Shown here: positions 1-4,241 of the stretch, piece after piece
How the letters are laid out: each line of letters begins with the position of its first letter
How positions within the stretch are numbered: position 1 is the stretch's first letter
From: Spirochaetaceae bacterium
GTDB taxonomy: Bacteria; Spirochaetota; Spirochaetia; Treponematales; Breznakiellaceae
Assembly: GCA_031265015.1 (NCBI GenBank)
Contig: JAISDG010000171.1
Coordinates: 1 to 6,612 of the forward strand
DNA: 6,612 nucleotides
Direction: 5' to 3'
Program-made: the position numbers and the translations under genes
The notes under the pieces: generated by a model
What the model was told of the DNA's origin: nothing
Seen by the model: only the letters and a program-made list of their open reading frames with translations
The model's database searches: none

Positions 1-119
1 GGAACTATACCGATCCAAACTGGGAAGATCTGTATTACCAAAACCGGCATATCGACGCGGATAATCCGGTAAGCCTGAAATTTTACCGGGTTGCGGCGGT
101 ACTCACCTGCCGGCTGTAA
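1..119 (+). CDS. 3' end of an unidentified protein (5' part outside the window)
   Basis: The frame that starts at base 3 is open from the window edge and ends in TAA at 117-119, giving the last 38 residues, beginning NYTDPNWEDLYYQ and ending YRVAAVLTCRL. The composition (many aromatic and polar residues, then a FYRVAAVL strand-like end) looks like real protein, perhaps the last strand of a secreted beta-rich domain. I do not recognise the family. The minus-strand frame of the leucine-rich-repeat scrap next door is also open across this stretch, but its translation there has no LRR character, so I prefer the plus strand. No terminator hairpin is evident after the stop, and the sequence passes straight into fragments of other genes. 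Confidence 0.5.
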   Translation, partial: NYTDPNWEDLYYQNRHIDADNPVSLKFYRVAAVLTCRL

Positions 120-120
120 C

Positions 121-358
121 CGTCGCTTTTTATTCGCAGTGGGGGCTTTACAATTCTCAAACGCCCCAGGTATACCAATATGACTACCTGGAGTTACACC
201 ACCTCTCTCTATATAATAATCCACAGAACCGATGATTTGCAGGGTGGACGGCAATTTTATGGTGGTGAGTCTTGTGCAATCCGCAAACGCGGCGGAAGCA
301 ATAAAGGTTACCCCTCGGGGATAATAATTTGTGTAAGTTGCGTTTCCGCAAACATCGC
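121..358 (-). pseudogene. BspA-type leucine-rich repeat (LRR_5) fragment, frameshifted
   Basis: Read on the minus strand, the segment gives AETQLTQIIIPEG and then, one frame over, VTFIASAAFADCTRLTTIKL followed by PSTLQIIG and later GIPGAFENCK. This is the BspA/LRR_5 pattern (I.IP..V..I...AF..C..L..I.LP..L..IG) of surface leucine-rich-repeat proteins, which in spirochaetes and Bacteroidetes often act in adhesion. The shift lies at GAG GGG TAA (316-308): one more G in the G4 run would give GAG GGG GTA ACC and join the two halves. There is no start codon with a ribosome binding site and no convincing end. After FENCK (about base 140) the LRR pattern is lost. At its 5' side it runs into the neighbouring 'MSKDYVPR'-family scrap in the same frame. 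It is a remnant of roughly two repeats, not a working gene. Confidence 0.6.
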
Positions 359-492
359 CGGCCCCATCTGGACGATGGAAAACGACGGTCCCCGATCCGG
401 AGGCTTTACCGGCGAGGGGCGGGGATCCCTGGTGGGAATTTTCATCGCCCGCCGGTCCTCGTTGGTAACCGGAAGGAACCGCAGATACTGGT
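353..492 (-). pseudogene. Fragment of the 'MSKDYVPR' family gene (second copy of 2302-2441)
   Basis: The minus strand reads QYLRFLPVTNEDRRAMKIPT, then RDPRPSPVK and GPSFSIVQMGP. This matches the central part of the fuller copy at 2032-2703. By eye the 140 bases match 2302-2441 with about 9 substitutions and no indels. Only this middle third is present: the N-terminal MSKDYVPR part is missing because at 492 the sequence switches to an aminotransferase scrap on the other strand, and the C-terminal domain is replaced by LRR sequence below 353. Both borders are abrupt, which points to recombination and not to gradual decay. It has no start of its own. Confidence 0.7.
353..492. repeat. 140-bp direct repeat, copy A
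   Basis: Matches 2302-2441 in the same orientation with a constant offset of 1949 bases. By eye there are about 9 differences, several clustered at 387-393 and at 473-474. Together with copy B it brackets the lipoprotein gene and the aminotransferase scrap. Confidence 0.8.
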
Positions 493-664
493 TGACATCG
501 GCGAGTTTAACGGCGGCGGCGACACCCGTTTCTGTGAATGGTTTGCCGAAGAAGTAAAGGTCGCCGCCGTTCCCGGCTCAAGTTTTTTCCGGGAGCCGGT
601 TAACCACCTTATCCGTTTCCACTTCGCCAAAAAGGAAGAAACCCTTATTGCCGCGGCCCGGTAA
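487..664 (+). pseudogene. C-terminal remnant of a class I/II PLP-dependent aminotransferase
   Basis: The plus strand reads ILVDIGEFN, DTRFCEWFAEEVKVAAVPGS and SFFREPVNHLIRFHFAKKEE, followed by TLIAAAR and a stop. This is the typical end of fold-type I aminotransferases: a VDI strand, then VAAVPGSSFF, then a hallmark arginine (here in LIRFHFAKKEETL) that binds the substrate carboxylate. Only about 58 residues of an expected 380-400 are present. The PLP lysine and the whole large domain are absent, and the 5' side is fused to the 'MSKDYVPR' scrap at about 490. The TAA at 662-664 is followed in frame by CTC TCC GGT TAA, so it may itself be a mutated sense codon four codons before the old stop. 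The substrate cannot be told. It is surely non-functional as it stands. Confidence 0.7.
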
Positions 665-691
665 CTCTCCGGTTAATGTCTATGGAATCTT

Positions 692-1933
692 CTATAGATT
701 TGCCCAGATAATCCACCCGGAATTACTTCCAAAGACTAATTTTCCGTTGCCATACGCGCCGGTATTAATTCCTCGTGTAGGCACACTTTTCCAGCTTATC
801 CCATCTTGGGAATATGACACTTTGGTAGAGGCGTCTTCAGTACCCAAAAAGAAGTGTCCTTTTGCAAAAAGCATATGACCAGCAGAACCGGCAAATAAAG
901 GGTTGCCGGATGGATTAGACGGAGTAATATTAGTCCAAATCCTGCAATCATTGGAATCGGCTATGTCATCATTTGAGCTGGCCAGGAATTTTCCTCCACC
1001 AAAAGCAATAAGCAAAACTTTATATGGGATACCAACCGATTCAGCAACTGTCCAGGTGTCACCATCCGTTGACCAGGCTATTTTACCACTACCTCCTCCT
1101 ACGGCAACGAATTTTCCGTCAGCAAAAATAATTTGATTAATCCCAGTGTTATCAAATGTTTGGGAAGTGTCAAGAACAGTAGTTGATGGTGTCCATGTTA
1201 AACCGTCATTTGTGGAATAGGCAATTTTACTCCGTGACGAACCAACAACAAACCTTCCATTTCCATAAGCAGCGGTCTGGATTTTACTAAACATGGATAA
1301 ATTATCGACATTTGCGGCATTCCAGTCTCTGCCATTTGTTGAATATGAAATACGAGTATTATTAAATCCACTACCAGCAATATAATGCCCGTTTCCATCA
1401 TAAGCAACTACTTCGGTATCAGAATAAGTGTCACCGAAGATATTATTTGCCACTCTAGTCCAGGTTATGCCGTCAGTCGAATGGGCGATAAAACCGCCGT
1501 CTCCACCAGCAATAAATCTTGTTCCGTCAAAAATGATACTGTAGACATTTTTTGATTCTAATTCACCGGTAGTTGCATCGGTAAATACTGGGACCACACT
1601 GACATTACTGGTTTTTGTAATTCCACCTTTTGCAGTAACAGTAATTATTGCTGTTCCTAGTCCAACTGCTTTGACCGAACCGTTGCTATTTACAGTTGCA
1701 ACGGTAACATCACTCGATTCCCATTTTATGATTGGTGCATCGGAGGGTGTTACATTACAAGTGAGAGTATACTCCTCCGTTACACTATATGTTCCACTGC
1801 CTGGGGTTAAAGAGACAGATATTGCATCAGGTCCGGATGGGATTGTTTCGCCAGTATCAGATATTGCATCGGGTCCGGATGGATCAGGCGCGTTGCTGGG
1901 ACTGCTGCAGCCAAAAACCAAGCCAAAGGCCAA
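692..1933 (-). CDS. Big2-domain lipoprotein with Asp-box-like propeller repeats (start out of frame)
   Basis: The frame gives about 413 residues. It begins inside a lipoprotein signal peptide (AFGLVFGC, Cys at residue 9 of this frame), followed by a Ser/Pro/Asp linker with SGPDAIS twice, a bacterial Ig-like Big2 domain at about 36-113 (SLTPGSGTYSV, WESSDVTVATVNSNGSVKAV, GLGTAIITVTAKG), then six or seven repeats at about 128-412. Each repeat has a F..G.F.AGG...I strand pair and an Asp-box-like S-T-[DN]-G-x-T-W (STDGITW, STNGRDW, STNDGLTW, STDGDTW, SQDGISW). This suggests a surface-anchored beta-propeller that binds a glycan or protein; no enzyme activity can be assigned. The first possible start in this frame is TTG at 1933, which removes the charged n-region and sits too far from the ribosome binding site. 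The natural ATG at 1967 is one frame off (see 1934-1967). The gene is clearly AT-richer than galK or sbcC, which hints at a different origin. Confidence 0.75.
   Translation of the reverse strand: MAFGLVFGCSSPSNAPDPSGPDAISDTGETIPSGPDAISVSLTPGSGTYSVTEEYTLTCNVTPSDAPIIKWESSDVTVATVNSNGSVKAVGLGTAIITVTAKGGITKTSNVSVVPVFTDATTGELESKNVYSIIFDGTRFIAGGDGGFIAHSTDGITWTRVANNIFGDTYSDTEVVAYDGNGHYIAGSGFNNTRISYSTNGRDWNAANVDNLSMFSKIQTAAYGNGRFVVGSSRSKIAYSTNDGLTWTPSTTVLDTSQTFDNTGINQIIFADGKFVAVGGGSGKIAWSTDGDTWTVAESVGIPYKVLLIAFGGGKFLASSNDDIADSNDCRIWTNITPSNPSGNPLFAGSAGHMLFAKGHFFLGTEDASTKVSYSQDGISWKSVPTRGINTGAYGNGKLVFGSNSGWIIWANL
1816..1882 (-). repeat. Two 25-bp repeats in the lipoprotein linker (period 42)
   Basis: Bases 1816-1840 and 1858-1882 are the same 25-mer with one A/G difference. 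They encode SGPDAIS twice, 14 codons apart, just after the lipid-anchored cysteine. The spacing is a multiple of three, so unit gain or loss would change the length of the flexible linker without a frameshift. Confidence 0.7.
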
Positions 1934-1967
1934 AAGTACCGAAGTACCGAAGTTTTATTTTTTCCAT
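1934..1967 (-). other. Out-of-frame lipoprotein leader with 8-bp tandem repeat (possible phase switch)
   Basis: On the minus strand, ATG at 1967-1965 starts MEKIKLRYFGT and then runs as FGLWLGFWLQQ in the wrong frame, ending at TGA after about 26 codons. The start has a good Shine-Dalgarno (AAGGAG, 1978-1983). Immediately inside the gene, CTTCGGTA is present twice plus a third CTT (1952-1934). A third full unit adds 8 bases and would give an n-region MEKIKLRYFGTS, a hydrophobic core VLLAFGLVF and the lipobox Cys, in frame with the long ORF. Losing one T from the TTTT at 1935-1932 would also restore the frame. Whether this is a real switch, a fixed mutation or a sequencing error cannot be told from one sequence. 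Confidence 0.6.
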
Positions 1968-1977
1968 TTCTTACACG

Positions 1978-1983
1978 CTCCTT
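1978..1983 (-). promoter_or_regulatory. Ribosome binding site pointing to ATG 1967
   Basis: AAGGAG on the minus strand lies 10 bases before the ATG at 1967-1965. It decides the intended start of the lipoprotein gene, because the TTG at 1933 in the long frame has no such site. Further upstream, TTGACA (2024-2029) matches a -35 box perfectly, but no convincing -10 box sits 16-18 bases downstream. The spacer holds a small CCCGG/CCGGG dyad (2009-2023). Confidence 0.6.
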
Positions 1984-2020
1984 GAATATGATTAATGATA
2001 AACCATTCCCCGGTAACCCC

Positions 2021-2034
2021 GGGATGTCAAATTA
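2021..2034 (-). repeat. TAATTTGACATCCC at the stop of the 'MSKDYVPR' gene
   Basis: On the minus strand the TAA stop (2034-2032) is followed by TTTGACATCCC. The identical 14-mer sits at the galK stop (4241-4228). The two proteins are unrelated, so the shared bases just after the stops suggest the edge of a dispersed repeat, or a conserved signal containing a perfect TTGACA. Confidence 0.6.
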
Positions 2035-2703
2035 TGGGATAATCTCGCTCTGAATCTCGCTCCAGGGACTTTCGCCCTCTTTCCCGATTTCCCACTTGCA
2101 GGCAAAGTACGCCCGCTTCCCCCGGTCCGACCCCCGGAACCGGGTGACATGGCCGCATTTGGTAGCCTTCTGTGACCCGGGCAGCCGCTCCGGGTCCGTC
2201 ACGGGCTCGTCGGAAACCCCGTAGTAGATCCGCACCGCCACCACTCCTTTGGGCTTCGACCCCTTCTTGCCCGTCTCCCCGTCCCGGTAAACAATCCCCA
2301 GCATCCCCGGCCCCATCTGGACGATGGAAAACGACGGTCCCCGATTCGGGATCTTTACCGGCGAGGGGTGGGGATCCCTGGTGGGAATTTTCATCGCCCG
2401 CCGGTCCTCGTTGGTAACCGGCGGGAACCGCAGGTACTGGTGCCGTTATCCGGCCCTTCGTGAAATGGCCGCGGTTTTAGCCTCGTTTTTGGCCAGGGTG
2501 TCCACCTCGGTACGGGGACCGAAGGTCTTGCCGTAGGCGGTGAACCAGTCCGCGTAGGCGGTGGTCAGCCTTGTTCGGGCGGCCTGGGGAATGTGATCCC
2601 ACTCCGGCGTGGAGCCGGAGCATTTCAGGGTCACGTATTGGTTCAAAAACTTAAACCAGTCGTCAAAATAGGCGTCTTTTCTCGGAACATAATCTTTGGA
2701 CAT
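2032..2703 (-). pseudogene. 'MSKDYVPR' family protein of unknown function, split by an in-frame stop
   Basis: One continuous frame of 223 codons is broken once, by TAA at 2448-2446. The N-terminal piece (2703-2446, 85 aa) reads MSKDYVPRKDAYFDDWFKFL and then a helical region rich in charged and aromatic residues. After the stop come QYLRFPPVTNEDRRAMKIPT, a Pro-rich linker, and a C-terminal beta-sandwich-like part (GVVAVRIYYGV, PVTDPERL, GKRAYFACKWE, ESPWSEIQSEIIP). I recognise the family from memory: short proteins in spirochaetes and other environmental bacteria that start M.[KN]DY[VI]PR, have a helical N-domain and an Fn3-like C-domain ending in PWSE..SA.I. No function is known to me. Start choice is firm: AAGGAGG sits 6 bases before ATG 2703. 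Family members read roughly 'AAIRPFVNQYLR' where this copy has AAISRRAG-stop-RHQYLRF, so a point mutation or paired small indels are both possible. Confidence 0.65.
2302..2441. repeat. 140-bp direct repeat, copy B
   Basis: Partner of 353-492. This copy lies inside the fuller 'MSKDYVPR' family gene, so it is probably the parental context. Homologous recombination between the copies would delete about 1.95 kb, including the lipoprotein gene. Confidence 0.8.
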
Positions 2704-2968
2704 GGGAATCCTCCTTAGCTAAGTACCCGGGGAAGCCCCGGACGTTTATACGGGTGATTCGGAGCGTACTCCGAAGGATTGGGAGATCCCTCCGGATAAC
2801 CCGGAGATTTCTCCGAACAGCCCGGAGATCGCTCCGGATGACCCGGAGATCTCTCCGAGCGATTGGGAGATCTCTCCGGACGGCGTGGAGATCGCTCCGG
2901 GCGGCCCGGAGATCTCTCCGAACGAAGGGACCGGTAAAAAAACCGGTAGGGCGGGTTAAAAAGGACAT
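2663..2968 (-). CDS. Possible small Arg-rich heptad-repeat protein (101 aa)
   Basis: ATG at 2968 follows GGAGGA (2978-2973) by 4 bases. After MSFLTRPTGFFTGPF the protein is built of seven-residue repeats such as RRDLRAA, RSDLHAV, RRDLPIA, RRDLRVI, RSDLRAV and RRNLRVI, then an unrelated tail ending LCSEKRRLF. In this frame the variable codons change mostly among Ala, Val, Ile and Leu, with C or T in third position, and Leu is fixed, which is what selection on a protein helix would leave. Against it: the 21-bp unit keeps other frames open too. One of these is a minus-strand ERSPGRP frame from TTG 2972 that stops at 2715, right at the next gene's ribosome site, and there is a plus-strand RRSLR frame. 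The end also overlaps the 'MSKDYVPR' start by 41 bases. I do not recognise the protein. It may be DNA-level repeat only. Confidence 0.35.
   Translation of the reverse strand: MSFLTRPTGFFTGPFVRRDLRAARSDLHAVRRDLPIARRDLRVIRSDLRAVRRNLRVIRRDLPILRSTLRITRINVRGFPGYLAKEDSHVQRLCSEKRRLF
2710..2716 (-). promoter_or_regulatory. Strong ribosome binding site of the 'MSKDYVPR' gene
   Basis: AAGGAGG on the minus strand, 6 bases before ATG 2703. The TAA of an upstream open frame (TTG 2972 to TAA 2715) overlaps this site, which would suit translational coupling if that frame were translated. A 6-bp CCGGGG/CCCCGG hairpin with a 3-base loop (2727-2741) lies just upstream. Confidence 0.6.
2761..2928. repeat. Eight tandem 21-bp units, each with a GGAG-N4-CTCC dyad
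   Basis: Units start at 2761, 2782, 2803, 2824, 2845, 2866, 2887 and 2908, exactly 21 bases apart. All eight keep GGAG and CTCC with four bases between them (CGTA, ATCC, ATTT, ATCG, ATCT, ATCT, ATCG, ATCT), while the 9-base remainder varies freely after its first G. A degenerate ninth unit may lie at 2740-2760. Several units extend the stem to CGGAG/CTCCG or CCGGAG/CTCCGG. The array is not a CRISPR: unit and spacer are far too short. Confidence 0.85.
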
Positions 2969-3038
2969 ACAATCCTCCGCTTCAACGGGACGGGGACAAA
3001 TTTTTTTTGGAAAAAGAAATATATGAAGGTGAGCGTTA

Positions 3039-3056
3039 TGTGTGTGTGTGTGTGTG
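3039..3056. repeat. (TG)9 dinucleotide repeat
   Basis: Nine uninterrupted TG units. A minus-strand frame through them would end in HTHTHT, but no credible gene contains them. Slippage could change the spacing between the upstream hairpins and the repeat array at 2761-2928. Just to its left, 2993-3020 holds an A/T-rich stretch with T8. Confidence 0.8.
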
Positions 3057-3064
3057 CAAGAACC

Positions 3065-3160
3065 GTGCCAAGTGGGCGAAATCTGACGATTTCGCCTTGA
3101 AGTTTGCAAACTTCAAGGGCAAAAATTGCGTTATCGGTATGTTTTTTGCATATCCGGCAC
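3065..3160. other. Chain of inverted repeats, candidate structured RNA or cruciform
   Basis: Four consecutive dyads are visible: GGCGAAATC/GATTTCGCC with loop TGAC (3075-3096), a perfect 24-bp palindrome with arms CCTTGAAGTTTG and CAAACTTCAAGG (3095-3118), GCAA/TTGC with loop AAA (3119-3129), and GGTATG/CATATCC with a one-base bulge and a T-rich loop (3136-3155). GTGCC (3065-3069) can pair with GGCAC (3156-3160) and close the whole set. No gene is seen in 2969-3317, and the small frames crossing it have no codon pattern or ribosome site. A sigma70-like promoter on the minus strand (3174-3203) would transcribe straight into it. No known RNA family is recognised. Confidence 0.45.
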
Positions 3161-3173
3161 TTAGCATGGATTT

Positions 3174-3203
3174 ACGATACCACAGAGCGAGGATGATAGT
3201 CAA
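3174..3203 (-). promoter_or_regulatory. Sigma70-like promoter candidate
   Basis: Minus strand TTGACT (3203-3198, 5 of 6 to the -35 consensus), an 18-base spacer, then TATCGT (3179-3174, 4 of 6 to the -10 consensus). Transcription would start near 3167 and enter the hairpin chain at 3160-3065. No evidence beyond the boxes. Confidence 0.3.
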
Positions 3204-3208
3204 CTGCT

Positions 3209-3227
3209 CAAAAATCACTATCCATGG
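3209..3227. repeat. 19-bp direct repeat, left copy beside the Rpn nuclease gene
   Basis: CAAAAATCACTATCCATGG, identical to 4211-4229 in the same orientation. An inverted, shortened copy (CCATGATTTTTG, lacking seven internal bases) lies at 3268-3279 on the other side of the stem at 3224-3271. Confidence 0.8.
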
Positions 3228-3271
3228 TAAAGCCTAAAGGCGAAACCCAAGGTTTCGTCCGGCTTTACCAT
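3224..3271. terminator. Long stem-loop, terminator-like in both directions
   Basis: Outer arms ATGGTAAAGCC (3224-3234) and GGCTTTACCAT (3261-3271) pair perfectly. Inner arms CGAAACC (3241-3247) and GGTTTCG (3251-3257) close on a CAA loop, with a small internal loop between. On the plus strand the stem is followed by GA and TTTTT. On the minus strand, downstream of the Rpn gene stop, it is followed after nine bases by TTTTT. It could end the nuclease transcript, or it could be the end structure of a small repeat element. Confidence 0.45.
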
Positions 3272-3317
3272 GATTTTTGGCATGGAGTTCGCCGGGGAAC
3301 TTTTTTTAGCTGCCGGC

Positions 3318-4184
3318 TTAAATTTTTTCTTTAAGGATATCGTTGATTTGCTGTTCGCTTACATGCGTAACGGCGGCTATAGTCTTGATGTCCAGACCTT
3401 TTTTGCCCATTTCAAGGACGATTTTTCTTGTGGCCTTCAGTTCGCCTTCCTCCAGGCCTTTCTGGATGCCTTCCCGCAAGCCTTTCTGGAGGGCGCCGTT
3501 CATTCGGGAATAGTCATCCCGCTGTGCCTTTAACCGGGCTTCGTATATCATCCGGTTCGCCTCGTCTTCGCTCATTACTTGTAGCTTACAATACGCTTCG
3601 TGTATCACGGGATTCTTTTCCGCTATCATCTTAAACTCCTCTTCTGTCTCCGCCTTTAAAAAACGCAGCCAGTCCATTAGCTTGCCTTCCCCGTCCGGCG
3701 GCAGCCGCTCCAGATTCAGCACATGTATTTCCATCAGATCGTTAAAGGGAAAATATTCCTCCCGTTCCAGCATTTGGAATACCGTATGGCACCGCGCGGA
3801 TTCGGGGATAAAATCGTAATCCGTGATGACGATGGAAACGGCCTGTTTGAGATCGACATAATGCCCTCCCATCCCTATCTGCTCGGTGATCATGTTCGAG
3901 AGGTAGTAGCTTATTCGGGAGCGCATTTCCGGTATGTCGGAAACCTGTATTTCTATGTCCAGGGACCTTCCGCCGCCGGTACGCAGTTTTACGTCCAGGA
4001 TTTCCAGCTTGTCGCCTGAGAATTCCCGCTTTAACTGGGGATCCGTGATGGTTAATTCCTCGAATTCTTCATCGGCGAGGCTGGGGAGGACGGCCTTCAG
4101 GAAATCCGCCAGGATATTTTTACTGCGCTGATCGCCGAACAGGAGCTTAAAGGCAAAGTCTATTTTTGGCAGCATGAGGTTCAT
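3318..4184 (-). CDS. Rpn family recombination-promoting nuclease / putative transposase (PD-(D/E)XK)
   Basis: 288 residues, a usual full length for this family. Characterised relatives (E. coli RpnA-E) are DNA endonucleases of the PD-(D/E)XK fold that promote RecA-independent recombination. Visible here: the N-terminal signature LPKIDFAFKLLFG (5-17), a catalytic core with D64 in LEILDVKLRTG and E78-I-Q80 in LDIEIQV (the family often has Gln where the motif has Lys), then RSRISYYLSNMITEQIGMG (88-106) and AVSIVITDY. The C-terminus has the usual Lys/Gly/Glu run KGLREGIQKGLEEGELK (234-250) and a short helical end (LDIKTIAAVTHVSEQQINDI). ATG 4184 is chosen because MNLMLPKIDFAFK matches family N-termini. 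GAGG lies 13 bases upstream and TATACT 7 bases upstream. The gene is intact and flanked by 19-bp direct repeats. Substrate and real activity are inferred from the family only. Confidence 0.9.
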   Translation of the reverse strand: MNLMLPKIDFAFKLLFGDQRSKNILADFLKAVLPSLADEEFEELTITDPQLKREFSGDKLEILDVKLRTGGGRSLDIEIQVSDIPEMRSRISYYLSNMITEQIGMGGHYVDLKQAVSIVITDYDFIPESARCHTVFQMLEREEYFPFNDLMEIHVLNLERLPPDGEGKLMDWLRFLKAETEEEFKMIAEKNPVIHEAYCKLQVMSEDEANRMIYEARLKAQRDDYSRMNGALQKGLREGIQKGLEEGELKATRKIVLEMGKKGLDIKTIAAVTHVSEQQINDILKEKI

Positions 4185-4191
4185 GGTTGAA

Positions 4192-4197
4192 AGTATA
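4192..4197 (-). promoter_or_regulatory. TATACT -10-like box 7 bases before the Rpn gene ATG
   Basis: TATACT differs from the -10 consensus TATAAT at one base. Only seven bases separate it from ATG 4184, so a transcript from it would be leaderless or nearly so. No good -35 box is seen 16-18 bases upstream. The same AGGTATACT then CC-ATG arrangement precedes galK. Confidence 0.35.
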
Positions 4198-4210
4198 CCT
4201 CAAATGCGCC

Positions 4211-4229
4211 CAAAAATCACTATCCATGG
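4211..4229. repeat. 19-bp direct repeat, right copy beside the Rpn nuclease gene
   Basis: CAAAAATCACTATCCATGG, identical to 3209-3227. It lies between the galK stop and the nuclease start and overlaps by two bases the 14-mer shared with 2021-2034. Confidence 0.8.
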
Positions 4230-4241
4230 GATGTCAAATTA
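4228..4241 (-). repeat. TAATTTGACATCCC at the stop of galK
   Basis: Second copy of the 14-mer: the galK stop TAA (4241-4239) plus TTTGACATCCC. It contains a perfect -35-like TTGACA, but the nearest -10-like box (TATACT at 4197-4192) is 34 bases away, too far for a normal promoter. Confidence 0.6.

Noticed and set aside
180..557. 125-residue plus-strand open frame across the mosaic
   Set aside because: It crosses LRR and 'MSKDYVPR' scraps that make sense on the minus strand, and lacks a ribosome site or recognisable domain.
680..697. CTATGGAA/TTCTATAG dyad at the lipoprotein stop as a terminator
   Set aside because: The loop would be only two bases, one pair is G-T, and no T run follows.
2024..2029. 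TTGACA as a -35 box of the lipoprotein gene
   Set aside because: No -10-like hexamer at 16-18 bases; the first AT-rich candidate (TATCAT) is 24 bases away. The hexamer also belongs to a 14-mer repeated after galK.
2761..2928. CRISPR array
   Set aside because: The period is only 21 bases with 4-base and 9-base variable parts; there are no 24-40-bp repeats with unique spacers and no cas genes.
2930..2947. ACCGGT-A6-ACCGGT as a rho-independent terminator
   Set aside because: The A run is in the loop, no T tract follows on either strand, and it lies inside the candidate repeat gene.
2754..3026. Plus-strand Arg-rich frame (RRSLR repeats)
   Set aside because: It is kept open by the 21-bp periodicity; it has no ribosome site and a weaker amino-acid pattern than the minus-strand RRDLR frame.
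3036..3218. 60-residue minus-strand frame ending in HTHTHT
   Set aside because: It runs through perfect palindromes and the TG repeat; there is no ribosome site and the composition is dictated by the repeats.
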